Shown: in pieces, positions 4,876 to 6,389 of the stretch
How the letters are laid out: each line of letters begins with the position of its first letter
Numbering within the stretch: the stretch's first letter is position 1
NCBI GenBank assembly: GCA_005787665.1
Contig: SYAB01000474.1
Span: forward strand, 1 to 6,389
Length of the DNA stretch: 6,389 nt
Reading direction: 5' to 3'
Source of the DNA: Actinomycetota bacterium
Lineage (GTDB): Bacteria > Actinomycetota > Actinomycetes > Mycobacteriales > Mycobacteriaceae
The notes under the pieces: model-generated
Database searches by the model: none
The model's input: the letters and a program-made list of their open reading frames with translations, nothing else
What the model was told of the DNA's origin: nothing
Position numbers and translations under genes: made by a program

Positions 4876-5913
4876 ATGATCCTGGAGTGCGCCGGCCAAT
4901 TCGCCTGCCTGGCCGGTGACATCGGGTTCAACGTCGAGAACCTGCGCAACGGCTTCTGGCAGTTCACCATCGACGGCTTGGCCTGGGGTGCGATCTACGC
5001 CCTCGTGGCGGTCGGGTACACCCTCGTGTTCGGTGTGCTGCGGCTGATCAACTTCGCGCACTCCGAGATCTTCATGTTCGGCATGTTCGGTGCGTACTTC
5101 TGTCTGGACATCATCCTGGGCTTCACCCCGAGCGGCAACGCCTACAACCGCGGTGTCGGGTTGACGGTCCTGTACCTGGGTGTCGCACTGATCTTCGCGA
5201 TGGCGGTATCCGGTTCTGCCGCAGTCGGTTTGGAGTTTGTCGCCTACCGTCCGCTACGGCGCCGTAACGCCCGGCCGCTGACCTTCCTCATCACCGCTAT
5301 CGGGATGTCCTTCGTACTACAGGAATTCGTACACTTCGTGCTGCCGCAGATCCTGAAGGGCTACGGCGGAAGCAACGCCCAGCAGCCGATCGTCCTGGTG
5401 CAGCCCAAGACTCAGTTCGAGGTGTTCGGCGCCTCGGTCACCAACGTCACCCTGGTGATCATCGGCTCGGCGCTGGTGCTGGCCCGGCTCACCTATCTCT
5501 TCGTCCACCACACCAAGTTCGGCCGCGGAATCCGGGCGGTCGCCCAAGACCCGACCACCGCCACGCTGATGGGGGTCTCCCGCGAGCGCATCATCATGAC
5601 GACCTTCCTGATCGGCGGAATGCTGGCCGGCGCCGCAGCATTGCTCTACACGCTGCGGGTCCCGCAGGGGATCATCTACTCCGGCGGGTTCCTGCTCGGT
5701 ATCAAGGCCTTCTCCGCCGCGGTCCTGGGCGGTATCGGCAACCTGCGCGGCGCCCTGATCGGCGGACTGCTGCTGGGCGTGATGGAGAACTACGGACAGG
5801 CGCTCTTCGGAACGCAGTGGCGTGACGTCGTCGCCTTCGTCCTGCTCGTGCTCGTTCTGCTGATCAAGCCGACCGGGATACTCGGCGAGAGCCTCGGAAA
5901 GGCCAGGGCATGA
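4876..5913 (+). CDS. livH: LivH-type ABC transporter permease
   Basis: The 345-residue product is one of the two inner-membrane permeases of a HAAT/Liv-family importer. After a polar N-terminal extension (1-30, with Cys5 and Cys11) come about eight hydrophobic segments. Hallmarks are GAIYALVAVGYTLVFGVLRL (38-57) with INFAHSEIFM (58-67), the cytoplasmic coupling-loop motif FGRGIRAVAQDP (215-226) ending LMGVS (231-235), and GIKAFSAAVLGGIGNLRGAL (275-294) followed by a terminal helix. The length is slightly above E. coli LivH because of the N-terminal extension. The ATG at 4876 is 6 nt after the preceding stop. Its nearest purine-rich stretch, AAGG (4858-4861), is 14 nt away, so translation probably depends on coupling. 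No other in-frame start was found before the first helix. The gene overlaps livM by ATGA. It would pair with LivM and with LivG/LivF ATPases expected beyond the window. Confidence 0.95.
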   Translation: MILECAGQFACLAGDIGFNVENLRNGFWQFTIDGLAWGAIYALVAVGYTLVFGVLRLINFAHSEIFMFGMFGAYFCLDIILGFTPSGNAYNRGVGLTVLYLGVALIFAMAVSGSAAVGLEFVAYRPLRRRNARPLTFLITAIGMSFVLQEFVHFVLPQILKGYGGSNAQQPIVLVQPKTQFEVFGASVTNVTLVIIGSALVLARLTYLFVHHTKFGRGIRAVAQDPTTATLMGVSRERIIMTTFLIGGMLAGAAALLYTLRVPQGIIYSGGFLLGIKAFSAAVLGGIGNLRGALIGGLLLGVMENYGQALFGTQWRDVVAFVLLVLVLLIKPTGILGESLGKARA

Positions 5914-6389
5914 ACGCGCACGCCGCCCGTACGGCATTGGCCCCCGGCGACGCGTTGCGCCGATGGTGGGACGGGCGCACCCGGGTGCAAAAATGGGGCT
6001 TCGGTGTGGTGGGCTTCGGCGCGTTGGCGCTGCTGCCCCTGTACACGCCGCGGTGGCTGGACACCCCGGGGATCAGTTTCGGCGGCACCATGGCCCAGTT
6101 CGCGATGGTGGCGATCATCGCCATCGGGCTCAACGTCGTGGTCGGACAAGCGGGTCTTCTCGACCTCGGCTACGTCGGTTTCTATGCCGTCGGCGCCTAC
6201 ACCGTCGCCCTGCTGACCAGCCCGGACAGTCCGTGGAACCGGGTGAGTCCGAATGGCTGGCTGCATGAGAACTGGGCCTGGCTGGCGTGCGTCCCGATCG
6301 CCATGGCTGTCACCGCGCTCGCGGGGTTGATCCTGGGCTTTCCCACCCTGAGGCTCCGGGGCGACTACCTGGCGATCGTGACCCTCGGG
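5910..6389 (+). CDS. livM: LivM-type ABC transporter permease (3' end outside window)
   Basis: The first 160 codons are present and the frame is still open at the right edge. LivM is the second membrane permease of the Liv/HAAT importer and pairs with LivH. A basic cytoplasmic start (1-29) is followed by hydrophobic segments at about 30-45, 61-78, 84-103 and 122-145. Family hallmarks are GLNVVVGQAGLLDLGYVGF (73-91), which lines the translocation path, and LRLRGDYLAIVTLG (147-160), the start of the loop that contacts the ATPase. Full-length members usually have 300-400 residues, so more than half is missing, because the window ends and not because the gene is broken. The ATG overlaps the livH stop as ATGA, and GGAAAGG (5896-5902) lies 7 nt upstream. 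This indicates tight translational coupling and matched amounts of the two permeases. Confidence 0.95.
   Translation, partial: MNAHAARTALAPGDALRRWWDGRTRVQKWGFGVVGFGALALLPLYTPRWLDTPGISFGGTMAQFAMVAIIAIGLNVVVGQAGLLDLGYVGFYAVGAYTVALLTSPDSPWNRVSPNGWLHENWAWLACVPIAMAVTALAGLILGFPTLRLRGDYLAIVTLG

Noticed and set aside
4132..5061. Long minus-strand open frame (309 codons) across copy 2 and livH
   Set aside because: It lies opposite clearly recognisable genes, its translation is low-complexity with no known domain, and high-GC DNA routinely gives such shadow frames.

Overview
The window is high-GC DNA whose gene order and protein families point to a mycobacterium, probably a fast-growing Mycolicibacterium-type species. 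The strongest evidence is an almost textbook PdtaR, the mycobacterial ANTAR-type response regulator (Rv1626 in M. tuberculosis). GTG starts, weak -35 elements, TANNNT-like -10 boxes and possible leaderless starts fit the same group. The assignment rests on recognition of families, not on a database search.

Left part (1-819): a proline-rich secreted protein of unknown function is encoded on the minus strand (45..521), with a possible terminator hairpin at the extreme left edge. Further right, also on the minus strand, is a tRNA-Leu(CAA) gene (642..715). It has a short, class I-like variable loop, which is unusual for a leucine tRNA. The spacer 522-641 holds only a candidate promoter for the proline-rich gene. 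The spacer 716-819 holds candidate promoters for the tRNA (leftward) and for the next gene (rightward).

Middle (820-2268): two plus-strand genes lie 33 nt apart. The first is a four-helix membrane protein resembling the DUF4239 (bestrophin-like) family. The second is pdtaR, a receiver plus ANTAR RNA-binding regulator. Both have a -10-like hexamer ending 6 nt before the ATG and no good Shine-Dalgarno, so both may be translated from leaderless mRNA.

Right part (2269-6389): a 103-nt leader with possible RNA structure precedes a branched-chain amino acid type (HAAT/Liv family) ABC transporter operon. Its genes are two tandem paralogous lipoprotein solute-binding proteins, the permease livH, and the permease livM, which overlaps livH by ATGA and runs off the right edge. 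The ATPase genes (livG, livF) are expected just beyond the window. The binding proteins capture substrate outside the membrane and deliver it to the LivH-LivM channel. The substrate cannot be fixed from sequence, because this family also handles other amino acids, amides and urea.

I see no mobile element, CRISPR array or phage gene. The points most worth a second look are the degenerate-looking tRNA-Leu, the duplicated cysteine-rich binding proteins that share one permease pair, and the structured leader between an RNA-binding regulator gene and the transporter operon.
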